A stretch of DNA of 64,000 nt from Maridesulfovibrio ferrireducens (GTDB taxonomy: Bacteria; Desulfobacterota; Desulfovibrionia; Desulfovibrionales; Desulfovibrionaceae): positions 310,001 through 374,000 of the forward strand of contig NZ_FNGA01000001.1 of the NCBI RefSeq assembly GCF_900101105.1. The letters are read 5' to 3'. Shown piece after piece: positions 53,998-63,256 of this stretch. Positions within the stretch are counted from its first letter, which is position 1, and the number at the start of each line of letters is the position of its first letter. The translations under genes and the position numbers were made by a program. The notes below the pieces were generated by a model. That model did no database searches. It had not been told where the DNA came from and saw only the letters and a list, made by a program, of their open reading frames with translations.

Positions 53998-54214
53998 TTG
54001 ATTATTCCTTCCACTTATTGACGCGCTATTTTTTCTCCTAACTATATTTAACCTATGCTTATAAAAATTAAGGCTTTCCTGCCGACAGCTACTTTTATTT
54101 TCCAGATCATTATGCTAGGAGTAGAGCTTGCTCTGAAAGGATTTGATGTAAAATCATGATTAACACGACTTCCTTCAATAGAAATATATAAACAAACAAA
54201 AAATATAGACACAA

Positions 54215-55027
54215 ATGCCGCATTTCGCCTCAGACAAACTGATTATGCAGCCCTTCGCATTAGTGGGAAGGATCAGCCTTAATATCCTCGGAGAAGCCGG
54301 TGCAATGTGCATCTTCCTTTTCGAGACGATTCTGCATGTTTTCAGTTCGTTGTCCATTTTTCCGAAAATTATTAAAGAGCTTTATTTTATTGGAGTCAGG
54401 TCTATAACCGTTATTTCCTTGATCGGTGTGTTTACGGGGATGGTTATAGGTCTTCAGACATACTATGCTCTTTCTAAATTCGGGTCTGAAGGCTTTCTGG
54501 GAGCTGCGGTAGCCCTTTCTCTGGTCCGCGAATTAGGACCAGTCCTGACGGCAATAATGCTCACAGGGCGCGCCGGTTCATCTATGACAGCTGAAATCGG
54601 GGTGATGCGCATATCCGAACAGATTGATGCGCTTGAACTGATGGATATCAACCCCATCAACTATCTGGTAAGTCCGAAACTGATCGCATCACTTATTTCT
54701 TTCCCGATTTTAACTGCTCTTTTTGATCTCATCGGGATTGTAGGCGGTTACATAACCGGAGTGGCCCTTCTTGGCGGCAACTCAGGCGTTTATTTTCATA
54801 GAGTCTACACCTCACTTAGCTGGGAAGATATTTCTGCCGGATTCGCCAAATCTCTTGTTTTTGCTGTTCTCGTTTGTACAGTCTGCTGTTTTCAAGGATA
54901 CTTCACCCATTTCCGTAAAGATGGAAAAGGCCCCGAAGGAGTCAGTCAAGCAACAACCTCAGCGGTTGTTATGTCCTGCGTAATGGTGCTTGTGTCTGAC
55001 TACATTTTGACCTCGTTACTTTTTTAA
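54215..55027 (+). CDS. mlaE: Mla lipid-transport ABC permease
   Basis: Inner-membrane permease of the Mla system that moves phospholipids between the inner and outer membranes. 270 residues with five or six hydrophobic segments; FTGMVIGLQTYYALSKFG and LVRELGPVLTAIMLTGRAG are MlaE-typical. The start is uncertain since no ribosome site precedes 54215 or Met11 (54245). It is the first gene of an mlaE-F-D-C-A unit. Confidence 0.9.
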   Translation: MPHFASDKLIMQPFALVGRISLNILGEAGAMCIFLFETILHVFSSLSIFPKIIKELYFIGVRSITVISLIGVFTGMVIGLQTYYALSKFGSEGFLGAAVALSLVRELGPVLTAIMLTGRAGSSMTAEIGVMRISEQIDALELMDINPINYLVSPKLIASLISFPILTALFDLIGIVGGYITGVALLGGNSGVYFHRVYTSLSWEDISAGFAKSLVFAVLVCTVCCFQGYFTHFRKDGKGPEGVSQATTSAVVMSCVMVLVSDYILTSLLF

Positions 55028-55036
55028 TTACTCTCC

Positions 55037-55876
55037 ATGAAAAACTCAGCACCTGATATACGCATTGAAAACCTGACCATCGGATATGATGGAACTCCTG
55101 TGGTTAATAACATTAATGCAACTTTGCCCGGTGGCGGTGTTACCGTAATCCTCGGTGGATCAGGATGCGGAAAGTCAACACTGCTGAAAAACATACTTAG
55201 ACTTAACACTCCTCTCGGGGGAGCCGTTTTTCTTGGCAAACACAATATTTTAACATTAAAAAGAAAAGCATTTCGATGTCTGAAACAACGTATAGGCGTA
55301 CTTTTTCAGGACGGTGCTCTTCTTGGTTCTTTGAATTTATTTGATAACGTGGCTCTTCCGCTCAGAGAACATACACGACTTAAGTCCTCCGAAGTTTCTA
55401 AAGTTGTCAAAGCGAAACTGAATCTTGTCGGACTTGAACCTTTCGTTGACTATTTTCCAAATGAACTTTCAGGTGGAATGAGAAAGAGAGCAGGACTTGC
55501 AAGGGCCATGGTTATGGACCCTGATATCCTTTTCTGCGATGAGCCTACATCAGGCCTTGATCCTATAAATTCTGCGGAACTGGATGAACTGCTTCTGGAA
55601 CTTAAAGAGAGCTTTGATATGACAATCGTTGTTGTCAGTCACGACCTTGCTAGTATGAAAACAATTGCAGACCACGTTCTTGTTCTCGGTGAAGGCACGG
55701 CTCTTTTCGAAGGAAGCAAGGAATCTCTTTTAGCAACGGAAAACCCTTATTTACGACAGTTTCTTGATAGACAAGGGCAAAAAAGGGAAGCACCAAGACT
55801 AACAATGCCCCCTCTCGACCCATCAGTAATGAAAATGGACTGCACCAGATATCTTGGTGATCAGGATAATAAATGA
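55037..55876 (+). CDS. mlaF: Mla lipid-transport ABC ATPase
   Basis: Cytosolic ATPase for MlaE. 279 residues with Walker A GGSGCGKSTL, signature LSGGMRKRAGLARA and Walker B ILFCDEPTSGLDP. It starts nine bases after mlaE and overlaps the mlaD upstream extension. Confidence 0.94.
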   Translation: MKNSAPDIRIENLTIGYDGTPVVNNINATLPGGGVTVILGGSGCGKSTLLKNILRLNTPLGGAVFLGKHNILTLKRKAFRCLKQRIGVLFQDGALLGSLNLFDNVALPLREHTRLKSSEVSKVVKAKLNLVGLEPFVDYFPNELSGGMRKRAGLARAMVMDPDILFCDEPTSGLDPINSAELDELLLELKESFDMTIVVVSHDLASMKTIADHVLVLGEGTALFEGSKESLLATENPYLRQFLDRQGQKREAPRLTMPPLDPSVMKMDCTRYLGDQDNK

Positions 55877-55895
55877 TAATCATACGGACTCAGGC

Positions 55896-56342
55896 ATGAA
55901 AAAATACTCTAAGGAAACAACTGTTGGATTATTCGTACTCATAGGACTGCTGCTGATAGTCTATATGAGTGTTAAACTTGGAGACGTGCGCATTTTATCA
56001 GACAGCCACTATCACGTGAGTGCCAGTTTTAATGATATATCCGGACTCAGGATAAATGCTCCTGTTGAAATAATGGGAGTCCCAGTTGGCTTTGTCGACA
56101 ATATTTCCTTAAACCTTGAAACTCAAAAAGCGGTTGTAGGACTCAGTCTGGAAAAAAAGATTGAACTTACGGACGATGCAATTGCATCTATAAAAACCAG
56201 CGGGTTGATAGGCGATAAGTATGTTAAAATTGCTCTCGGCGGTGTCGGAGACCCCATTGAACCGGGCGGAACGATTATCGAGACAGAATCGGCGATTGAT
56301 GTTGAAGACTTGATTAGTAAATATGTTTTTGGCAAGGTCTAA
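55896..56342 (+). CDS. mlaD: Mla lipid-transport MCE-domain protein
   Basis: Membrane-anchored MCE-domain protein that channels lipids in the periplasm. 148 residues from ATG 55896 (CAGG just upstream); an upstream in-frame start overlaps mlaF and adds fourteen residues. One N-terminal helix (about 8-25, TVGLFVLIGLLLIVYMSV), then the MCE domain (SASFNDISGLRINAPVEIMG). Confidence 0.9.
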   Translation: MKKYSKETTVGLFVLIGLLLIVYMSVKLGDVRILSDSHYHVSASFNDISGLRINAPVEIMGVPVGFVDNISLNLETQKAVVGLSLEKKIELTDDAIASIKTSGLIGDKYVKIALGGVGDPIEPGGTIIETESAIDVEDLISKYVFGKV

Positions 56343-56376
56343 TAAAAATTACAAGAAAACATAACCGAATATATAT

Positions 56377-57027
56377 ATGAAAAGAATCACAACCATATCC
56401 ATCTTCCTCCTGCTTTTGAGCCTGGCGTCACTCCCATGTTTCGCCGCAACTGCAAATTCACCACTGGAACGGCTGCGTTCCGGCGTACAAAGCGTTATTA
56501 ATGTTCTTAATGACCCTCAATATAAAGGCGTTGTTGATAAGCAGGATGAAATGAACGCGAAAGTCCGGGAAGCAGTCAAAAGCTTTTTCAATTTTCGTGA
56601 GCTGTCAAAAAGGACAATAGGCCGGCCATGGCTTAAGTTTTCCCCCGAAGAACAAGACAAGTTTATTTCTCTTTTCACTCAACTGCTTGAAGAAACTTAC
56701 CTTGGTAGAATTGAAGATTATACCAATGAAAAGGTCTCATTTGACAAAGAGACAATAATAAAGGCAAAATACGCTCAGGTAGACACTAGATTGCTTACAA
56801 AGAAAGAAGCTGTTCCTGTCATTTATCGTCTAAAATTGATCGATAATGCTTGGAATGTTTATGATGTAAAAATTGAAGGTATCAGTCTAGTCAACAATTA
56901 CAGATCCCAATTTGCTGGAATCCTTGACACAAGTTCGGATGACAAATTCGAAATAAGCAAAAAAGAACTGTTTACGCGCCTCGAACAGAAGTGCCATGAA
57001 TTGAAATACCAACAAGCAAAAAAATAA
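56377..57027 (+). CDS. mlaC: Mla periplasmic lipid-binding protein
   Basis: Periplasmic shuttle between MlaA and MlaFED. 216 residues with a signal peptide (TISIFLLLLSLASLPCFA), followed by the Tol-Tol-Ttg2 fold (RELSKRTIGRPWLKFSPEEQ, YDVKIEGISLVNNYRSQF). No lipobox. Ribosome site is weak. Confidence 0.9.
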   Translation: MKRITTISIFLLLLSLASLPCFAATANSPLERLRSGVQSVINVLNDPQYKGVVDKQDEMNAKVREAVKSFFNFRELSKRTIGRPWLKFSPEEQDKFISLFTQLLEETYLGRIEDYTNEKVSFDKETIIKAKYAQVDTRLLTKKEAVPVIYRLKLIDNAWNVYDVKIEGISLVNNYRSQFAGILDTSSDDKFEISKKELFTRLEQKCHELKYQQAKK

Positions 57028-57045
57028 AACGGACTTCAATCAATA

Positions 57046-57978
57046 ATGAAAAAGCCCATGACTATAAAAAATTCAGCTTCAAATGCGCTTCTAGCTTTTT
57101 TAGTGCTGACCTTCATCCTGCTGACCTTTCCCTCACAGGTAAGATCCGCCGAAAGCACTGACCCTATACTTGTCGCACAAGTCGGTTCAGGGGTTATCGG
57201 CGCAGTAGAAAAAGATAACGAATCATCTCCGAGCGATGATGATTTCGATGATGACATCTGGGGCGATACGGAAGCACAGCAGCAAACAGGTGCTTCTGAC
57301 CCATGGGAAGGCTACAACCGGGCAATGTTTACGTTTAATGATTTTATGTACTTTAAAATCACTAAACCCGTAACGCAAGGGTACATGTATGTCATGCCTC
57401 TTCGCCCGAGAACATGGATAAACAACTTTTTCCAGAACCTGCTTTACCCTGTTCGAGTAACAAGCTGTCTGCTTCAAGCCAAATTTTTCACTGCCGGCGC
57501 TGAAACATCTAAATTCGTGGCCAATACCGTTGTCGGTATGGGCGGTCTCGGTAATGTTGCAGGATCACGCCAGTCTACCATGCCTCTCTACTTAGGTAAT
57601 GAAGACATGGGACAGACTTTCGGAGTATGGGGAATTTCGAATGGCCCTTACTTTGTCATTCCTGTTCTTGGACCATCTACAGTGCGTGATGCTGTCGGAC
57701 TTGGAATTGATACATTCGTGCTCAATCCTTTCTGGTGGTTCGGTATTCCTTGGTATTATTCAGTTTCAGCCGGAGCTTACAATCAGATCAACAAGCTTTC
57801 ATTCCACCTTGGTGAATATGAATCCCTTAAAGAGGGTGCTATTGATCCTTACCTTGCTCTAAGAAACGCATATTTGCAGTATAGAACAAAGCAAGTTAAT
57901 GACGCTAAACGCGGACGTCCGGCACCGGCTTCAAGCATTGTGACCGACCCTAATGCGGAAACTCAGCCGGCGAACTAA
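57046..57978 (+). CDS. mlaA: Mla outer-membrane component (VacJ-like)
   Basis: Outer-membrane MlaA/VacJ, which removes phospholipids from the outer leaflet. 310 residues. The core is typical: DPWEGYNRAMFTFNDF, RPRTWINNFFQNL, VVGMGGLGNVAG, and TFGVWGISNGPYFVIPVLGPS. The N-terminal signal (LLAFLVLTFILLTFPSQVRSA) has no lipobox Cys, unlike most MlaA. A 50-residue acidic linker (SPSDDDFDDDIWGD) precedes the core. Confidence 0.92.
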   Translation: MKKPMTIKNSASNALLAFLVLTFILLTFPSQVRSAESTDPILVAQVGSGVIGAVEKDNESSPSDDDFDDDIWGDTEAQQQTGASDPWEGYNRAMFTFNDFMYFKITKPVTQGYMYVMPLRPRTWINNFFQNLLYPVRVTSCLLQAKFFTAGAETSKFVANTVVGMGGLGNVAGSRQSTMPLYLGNEDMGQTFGVWGISNGPYFVIPVLGPSTVRDAVGLGIDTFVLNPFWWFGIPWYYSVSAGAYNQINKLSFHLGEYESLKEGAIDPYLALRNAYLQYRTKQVNDAKRGRPAPASSIVTDPNAETQPAN

Positions 57979-57984
57979 ACAGAC

Positions 57985-58476
57985 GTGAAAATAGCTGTTA
58001 TCTCTGATACACATCTCCGTGAGCCTGATTCCAGACTCACGGAGATTTTTAATGAACATCTGGCAGATGCAGATCTGCTCATTCATTGCGGTGATTTAGT
58101 CTCTTTTTCAGTCTGGCAATTCTTCTGCCAGCATCCCAATTTCTATGCCGCGCTGGGTAACTGTGACGACTGGAAGCTCTCGGACCAACTGCGCCCACTA
58201 GAATCACTTTCTTTCCAAGGACTCAGGATCGGAATTGCTCACGGATGGGGAAGCCGCTCTCAAGTATCGAGGAATGTAGCTAATTCCTTCAGTCCTGATT
58301 TTGACCTTCTCTGCTACGGGCATACTCACATTCAAGACTGGTCGGTTGTTAACGGCATTCAAATGCTGAACCCCGGGAGCCTTACCTCACCTCGAGATAG
58401 CAAGCCGCCGAGTGTTGCTATTCTAGAAGTTGCAAAAAATATGAACCTTTCCTGTTCCTTTATCCCTGTCGACTAA
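57985..58476 (+). CDS. YfcE-type metallophosphoesterase
   Basis: A 163-residue phosphodiesterase with all metal motifs: AVISDTHLRE, IHCGDLVS, ALGNCDDWK, GIAHGWGSRS and YGHTHI. Starts at GTG, seven bases after mlaA. Substrate unknown. Confidence 0.9.
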   Translation: MKIAVISDTHLREPDSRLTEIFNEHLADADLLIHCGDLVSFSVWQFFCQHPNFYAALGNCDDWKLSDQLRPLESLSFQGLRIGIAHGWGSRSQVSRNVANSFSPDFDLLCYGHTHIQDWSVVNGIQMLNPGSLTSPRDSKPPSVAILEVAKNMNLSCSFIPVD

Positions 58477-58484
58477 TTTCATCA

Positions 58485-58517
58485 AAGAAAAAGCCGCTGA
58501 AGAAAACTTCAACGGCT
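58485..58517 (-). terminator. Terminator of small gene at 58584
   Basis: Stem GCCG-C-TGAAG/CTTCA-A-CGGC with an AAAA loop, followed on the minus strand by TTTTTCTTTG. It also lies after the phosphoesterase gene on the plus strand. Confidence 0.8.
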
Positions 58518-58583
58518 CACAACTTTTCCAAAAACTTCTAAAACAATTACAACAAAATATATACTGAATCTAGGCTTCGGATG

Positions 58584-58805
58584 CTACGCAAAAGGATCAT
58601 TGATAAGTTTATATTCTCCGTCTTTCAATTCAAGAGAACCCTGCTTAACCATTTCTGTCAGCATAGTGAGAAGCTTATCAGTTTCACCTTTGCTGAGCAC
58701 TTTATCTCCCTGCTCCTTAAGGTACGAAATAGGAAGATAAGGAGCTTGTCCCCGTCTAAAAAGAGCCACCAAAAATCTCTCTGTAAGAGTCTTGCTGCTG
58801 TCCAT
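58584..58805 (-). CDS. Small hypothetical protein
   Basis: A 73-residue protein with AGGAGG eight bases before the ATG. It looks like a small winged-helix-like fold (TERFLVALFRRGQAPYLPISYLKEQ, then LELKDGEYKLINDPFA). No family is recognised. It lies after marC on the same strand with a 30-base gap. Confidence 0.75.
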   Translation of the reverse strand: MDSSKTLTERFLVALFRRGQAPYLPISYLKEQGDKVLSKGETDKLLTMLTEMVKQGSLELKDGEYKLINDPFA

Positions 58806-58835
58806 CTAAAATTCCTCCTTTGAATAAGCGGTAAC

Positions 58836-59435
58836 TTAATTCAGCATAAAATTTCGCAGTCCAGTGAAAAATATCTGAGCTGCAATCGAGGCGACTAACA
58901 GTCCGGTCAGTCTGCTCAAAATATTCAGTCCGCGCTTACCAAGTAAACGCTTAAGACCCGAAGATACAAACAAAAGAACACCGACTGTTAATACCGCGCT
59001 TAGAAGAGCTGCGCAAGCTAAAGCCTGATCTTTCAGACCTTGAACAGTTGACCCCATTACGAGAAGTGCTCCGATGGTCCCCGGACCGACTACGATAGGA
59101 ATAGCTAAAGGAACAACTGCAATATCATCATCATCATTGCCAGCTTCAAATTTTTTCCCGCCACCGCCGACCATGTTCATGGCAGACAAAAAGAGGATCG
59201 CGCCTGCTCCAATTCGGAAAGCATCAAGAGTGATGCCGAACAGTTCAAAAATATAACGTCCATAGAGATAAACCACCAGAGAGCTTATTATGACCGCCAG
59301 TGTAACCTTTACAGCAGTTTTTTTTCGATCCGCAGGACTCAGATCCTGCGTCAGAGATAAAAATGCAGATATGGCAAAAAACGGGGTTAGGATAAAAAAC
59401 AATTTTAAATATGTTTGAAAAAAGACTGCGAGCAT
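58836..59435 (-). CDS. MarC-family integral membrane protein
   Basis: A 199-residue membrane protein of the MarC/UPF0056 family with six hydrophobic segments; GIPIVVGPGTIG-like VPLAIPIVVGPGTIGAL is diagnostic. The ATG at 59435 has AGGTGG nine bases upstream; the upstream GTG at 59447 lies in that site and is not used. Function unknown. The gene lies downstream of the secA terminator. Confidence 0.88.
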   Translation of the reverse strand: MLAVFFQTYLKLFFILTPFFAISAFLSLTQDLSPADRKKTAVKVTLAVIISSLVVYLYGRYIFELFGITLDAFRIGAGAILFLSAMNMVGGGGKKFEAGNDDDDIAVVPLAIPIVVGPGTIGALLVMGSTVQGLKDQALACAALLSAVLTVGVLLFVSSGLKRLLGKRGLNILSRLTGLLVASIAAQIFFTGLRNFMLN

Positions 59436-59472
59436 CGTTATTACCACCTGAACATAATTTTAATGTTAAAAA

Positions 59473-59506
59473 AAAACCCCTGACAGCAGAAGCCGTCAGG
59501 GGTTTT
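59473..59506 (-). terminator. Terminator of secA
   Basis: A 12-base stem AAAACCCCTGAC/GTCAGGGGTTTT with a ten-base loop; nine T's follow on the minus strand, and T's also on the plus strand. Confidence 0.93.
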
Positions 59507-59527
59507 AGTCTACTAATCTAAAAGTAA

Positions 59528-62041
59528 CTATTTACCGCAACACTTCTTATATTTCTTTCCGCTTCCACAAGGGCAATTTTCATTTCTACCGACCTTGGGT
59601 TCGGATCGTCGCACCGGCTGTTTTTTCTTTGGTTCGCCTTCTTCTTTATCAGAATACTCAAGCCCCTTCTGATCTTTATGCTGAAACTCTTCATCACGAA
59701 CTTCGGCTTCAATTCGAAGATGGCAAAGAGCTTTCACAGTATTCTCTTTTATACGCTCAAGCATATCCCGGAAGAGATCGAAACCTTCACGTTTATACTC
59801 ATGCTTCGGATCTTTCTGTCCGTATCCGCGAAGACCTATACCTTCGCGCAAATGATCCATATTCAGAAGATGATCTTTCCAGTTACGGTCAAGAGATTCA
59901 AGCATGAAATAGCGCTGAATTTCATTGTAATGATCTTCAGCGTTGCTTTTGAGTTCGCCCAGAATGTCCTTAATCCACTCCTCAGCCTGCTCACGTTCCG
60001 GCACACCTTCTTTAAACTCAACCTTACGGTTGAATCCGAAAACTTCATCAAGCCCCATTCTAACCATTTCTATAGTCTCTTCGTCCAAAGGTTTACCTTT
60101 AGCTTCAGCAACCGGAAAATAGCTTTCATCCAAAAGTTCTTCAACGAACTCGAAAATCATGTCATCCATGTCTTCAGAATTCATAACTTCACGACGAAGT
60201 GAGTATATAACTTCACGCTGCTGATTCATAACATTGTCATAATCAAGCAACTGTTTACGTATTTCAAAGTTATGACCTTCAACACGCTTCTGAGAATTTT
60301 CAATAGCTTTGGAAACCATTTTATTCTCAATAGGCTCCCCTTCCTGCATTCCCAGCTTATCCATAATGCCGGCAATACGCTCAGAACCGAAAAGTCTCAT
60401 CAGGTCATCATCAAGAGCAAGATAAAAACGGGAGCTTCCCGGATCACCCTGTCGACCGGAACGGCCTCGAAGCTGATTATCGATACGACGGGATTCATGC
60501 CGCTCTGTTCCGATAATATGCAATCCGCCAGCTTCCGTAACGCCTTCTCCGAGTACAATATCAGTACCACGACCAGCCATATTCGTAGCGATAGTGACAT
60601 GCCCCTTAAAGCCGGCTTCTGCTACAATCTCGGCTTCCTTTTCATGCTGCTTTGCATTCAGCACGTCATGCGGAATTCCCCGTTTTTTAAGCAGAGTTCC
60701 AATCAACTCTGATTTTTCAATAGAAACAGTACCAACCAGAACTGGCTGGCCTTTCTTATAAAGATCAGCAATTTCGTTCGCGATAGCCGTATATTTTTCC
60801 ATCTGCGTCTTATAGATGGAGTCAGGATAATCCTTACGGACCATATCCGTATTAGTAGGAATTACAATGACGTCAAGATTATAAATCTGCCCAAATTCAA
60901 CAGCTTCAGTATCCGCAGTACCGGTCATACCTGAAAGCTTGTTATACATGCGGAAATAATTCTGGAAAGTGATCGAAGCAAGTGTCTGATTTTCAGACTC
61001 AACTTTTACGCCTTCCTTTGCTTCCAAGGCCTGATGCAGTCCGTCTGAAAAACGTCTGCCGGGCATTAAGCGGCCCGTAAATTCATCAACAATGACAACC
61101 TGATCATCTTTTACGATATAATCAACATCGAGTGAAAACAGATGATGCGCTTTGATTCCCTGCATTATGTGATGCTGAAAAGAAATGTGCTGAGAATCGT
61201 AAAGATTATCAATTTTAAGGATTTCCTCGCACTTGGTAACACCTTCCTCTGTCATCGTTATGGAGTGACCTTTTTCATCCACTTCAAAATCGACGTCCCG
61301 CTTAAGAAGAGGGATGATGGTATCAACCTGAGCATACATACCGGTTGCTTCATCAGAGGAACCGGAAATAATAAGCGGAGTACGTGCTTCATCGACTAGG
61401 ATGGAGTCAACTTCATCGACAATGGCAAAATTAAGTTCACGCTGAACAAGCTGTTCTTTGTAAAACTTCATGTTGTCACGAAGATAATCAAAACCGAACT
61501 CATTATTCGTACCGTAGGTTATATCACAAGCGTAAGCGTCCTGCCGTTCCTGATCAGTTTGACCATGAACAACAACACCGATTGTGAGACCTAGAAAATT
61601 ATAAAGTTTACCCATCCAGCCCGCATCACGAGTGGCAAGGTAGTCATTGACGGTGATAAGGTGAACACCTTTACCGGAAATAGCGTTAAGAACAGCAGGC
61701 AAAGTAGCCACGAGGGTTTTACCTTCACCAGTTTTCATTTCCGCAATTCTTCCGCCGTGCAAAACCAGCCCACCGACCATCTGTACATCGTAGTGGCGCA
61801 TACCGAGAGAACGTTTTCCGGCTTCACGGACTAAGGCAAAAACTTCAGGCAGGATATCATCAAGATCTTTTCCCGCTGCGACTTCTTCTTTCCACTGAGC
61901 AACTTTCTGCGGAAACTGCTCATCAGTCAGCTTTTCCATTTCCGGTTCAAATGAAGCAATTGCTTCAATCTGCGGTTTAAGCTTTTTAATAAACCTTTCA
62001 TTACTGGAACCGAATATCGTCGAAACTATGGCGTTAAACAT
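59528..62041 (-). CDS. secA: Protein translocase ATPase SecA
   Basis: Motor of the Sec export system. 837 residues. Walker A is [14 protein letters not shown] (about 103-116) and Walker B is [29 protein letters not shown] and [20 protein letters not shown] follow. The C-terminal zinc finger [14 protein letters not shown], the SecB-binding end, is complete. AGGAT precedes the ATG. Monocistronic, with a terminator. Confidence 0.97.
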   Translation of the reverse strand: MFNAIVSTIFGSSNERFIKKLKPQIEAIASFEPEMEKLTDEQFPQKVAQWKEEVAAGKDLDDILPEVFALVREAGKRSLGMRHYDVQMVGGLVLHGGRIAEMKTGEGKTLVATLPAVLNAISGKGVHLITVNDYLATRDAGWMGKLYNFLGLTIGVVVHGQTDQERQDAYACDITYGTNNEFGFDYLRDNMKFYKEQLVQRELNFAIVDEVDSILVDEARTPLIISGSSDEATGMYAQVDTIIPLLKRDVDFEVDEKGHSITMTEEGVTKCEEILKIDNLYDSQHISFQHHIMQGIKAHHLFSLDVDYIVKDDQVVIVDEFTGRLMPGRRFSDGLHQALEAKEGVKVESENQTLASITFQNYFRMYNKLSGMTGTADTEAVEFGQIYNLDVIVIPTNTDMVRKDYPDSIYKTQMEKYTAIANEIADLYKKGQPVLVGTVSIEKSELIGTLLKKRGIPHDVLNAKQHEKEAEIVAEAGFKGHVTIATNMAGRGTDIVLGEGVTEAGGLHIIGTERHESRRIDNQLRGRSGRQGDPGSSRFYLALDDDLMRLFGSERIAGIMDKLGMQEGEPIENKMVSKAIENSQKRVEGHNFEIRKQLLDYDNVMNQQREVIYSLRREVMNSEDMDDMIFEFVEELLDESYFPVAEAKGKPLDEETIEMVRMGLDEVFGFNRKVEFKEGVPEREQAEEWIKDILGELKSNAEDHYNEIQRYFMLESLDRNWKDHLLNMDHLREGIGLRGYGQKDPKHEYKREGFDLFRDMLERIKENTVKALCHLRIEAEVRDEEFQHKDQKGLEYSDKEEGEPKKKQPVRRSEPKVGRNENCPCGSGKKYKKCCGK

Positions 62042-62119
62042 TTAATATCCTTTTTTCTCGGCGGCGATTCCCGCGTATTTTTCTTCAATGAAAACGAGCA
62101 ACTGTTCCCAAATAAGTCT

Positions 62120-63256
62120 TTATTCCAAAATATCAAGCCAATGACCCGTAAAAAAATCAGCTTTTGCTAGAGTTGCAAGCTGAATAACGCAGGCTGAGCA
62201 GCCCGTCAAAATATGTGCCCCGGGTGATACTGATTTTGTAAGCGCATCTATGCAATAATCTCCCACCTGCTTCGAAAGTTCAGGTGCGCCGAGCTGTAGA
62301 ATTCCACCGAAGCCACAGCAAAGATCGCTGTTGACAGGCATCAACTTTTCACCCGCGACAGCTTCAACTAATGCCTGATCTGAATCCGGCTGAGGTGCAT
62401 GGCAGGGTTTATGATAAATTACCTGCTGTGGACTGTTTTCTAAAAGTGTCACATCCGCATCAATCAACAAAGATGACAATGGAATGAGACATGAAACCCA
62501 TTTATTATGAAGCTCTCTATCTCCGTCAAAATCGGCCAAAGAATACTCCTTAAGCCCTTTCAGGCAGGTAGTACAGAAAATGATGACAAGCGGAAAATTT
62601 GAGTCCTTCCATGCTGTGATGTTGGCCTTTCTAGCCTTGCGTTGCCGGTCAAGCAGCCCGGCACCACCATAAGACGACCCGCAACAGACAAAATCAGGTT
62701 TATCAGCCCTGACCAAACCTAGCCCGTCCATAAAACGTTCTGCCTTACGAGTCCAATCTCTGCGCGCATACCTGCCGACACAACCTTCAAAGAGTACGAC
62801 TTTCTGCTCTTCAAATTTGATATCAGGAACAAGTCTGGCCCAAGGCTCAGGGCTTTTTGCAAAAAGAGCTTCCATTCTTTTTTTAGCAGAACCGACAGGC
62901 TCCGGCAGATTGGCAGGAGAAAATTTTGATAAAGCTGCCACCATAGGCCAAATAAACCCGGGTTTCGAAAGCCATAAATCCCAGCAAGTTTGAGTAAATC
63001 CTTTAGACTCTGCTCTCAATGACGACACCAAATCAGGACCGGACATATTTTGTGGACAAATCTTTTCACACCTTCCACAAGAAAGACACATGGAGGCTAG
63101 AGACTTGAAATCTTTTTCATTTAAACCTTCGGAAGGATTCAACCCTTCCAAGAAAAATTTTGCACGCGGAGTCAGTTCTTCCCGCCCTGTAACCTTAAAA
63201 AGGGGACAGACTTCAAGACATTTACCGCACTGAACACAGCTTTTGGAGACAGCCAT
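62120..63256 (-). CDS. Glycolate/lactate oxidase iron-sulfur subunit (GlcF-like)
   Basis: A 378-residue (Fe-S)-binding protein with two ferredoxin motifs, CVQCGKCLEVCPLF and CLSCGRCEKICPQN, and two CCG domains (FVCCGSSYGGAG, DLCCGFGGILQLG). It works with the FAD subunit encoded just upstream; their stop and start codons overlap (TAATG). Substrate may be glycolate or D-lactate; for Desulfovibrio, lactate is likely. Confidence 0.88.
   Translation of the reverse strand: MAVSKSCVQCGKCLEVCPLFKVTGREELTPRAKFFLEGLNPSEGLNEKDFKSLASMCLSCGRCEKICPQNMSGPDLVSSLRAESKGFTQTCWDLWLSKPGFIWPMVAALSKFSPANLPEPVGSAKKRMEALFAKSPEPWARLVPDIKFEEQKVVLFEGCVGRYARRDWTRKAERFMDGLGLVRADKPDFVCCGSSYGGAGLLDRQRKARKANITAWKDSNFPLVIIFCTTCLKGLKEYSLADFDGDRELHNKWVSCLIPLSSLLIDADVTLLENSPQQVIYHKPCHAPQPDSDQALVEAVAGEKLMPVNSDLCCGFGGILQLGAPELSKQVGDYCIDALTKSVSPGAHILTGCSACVIQLATLAKADFFTGHWLDILE

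Noticed and set aside
54055-54159. 34-codon frame upstream of mlaE
   Set aside because: Too short, no ribosome site and ordinary AT-rich composition; conservation would be needed to support it.
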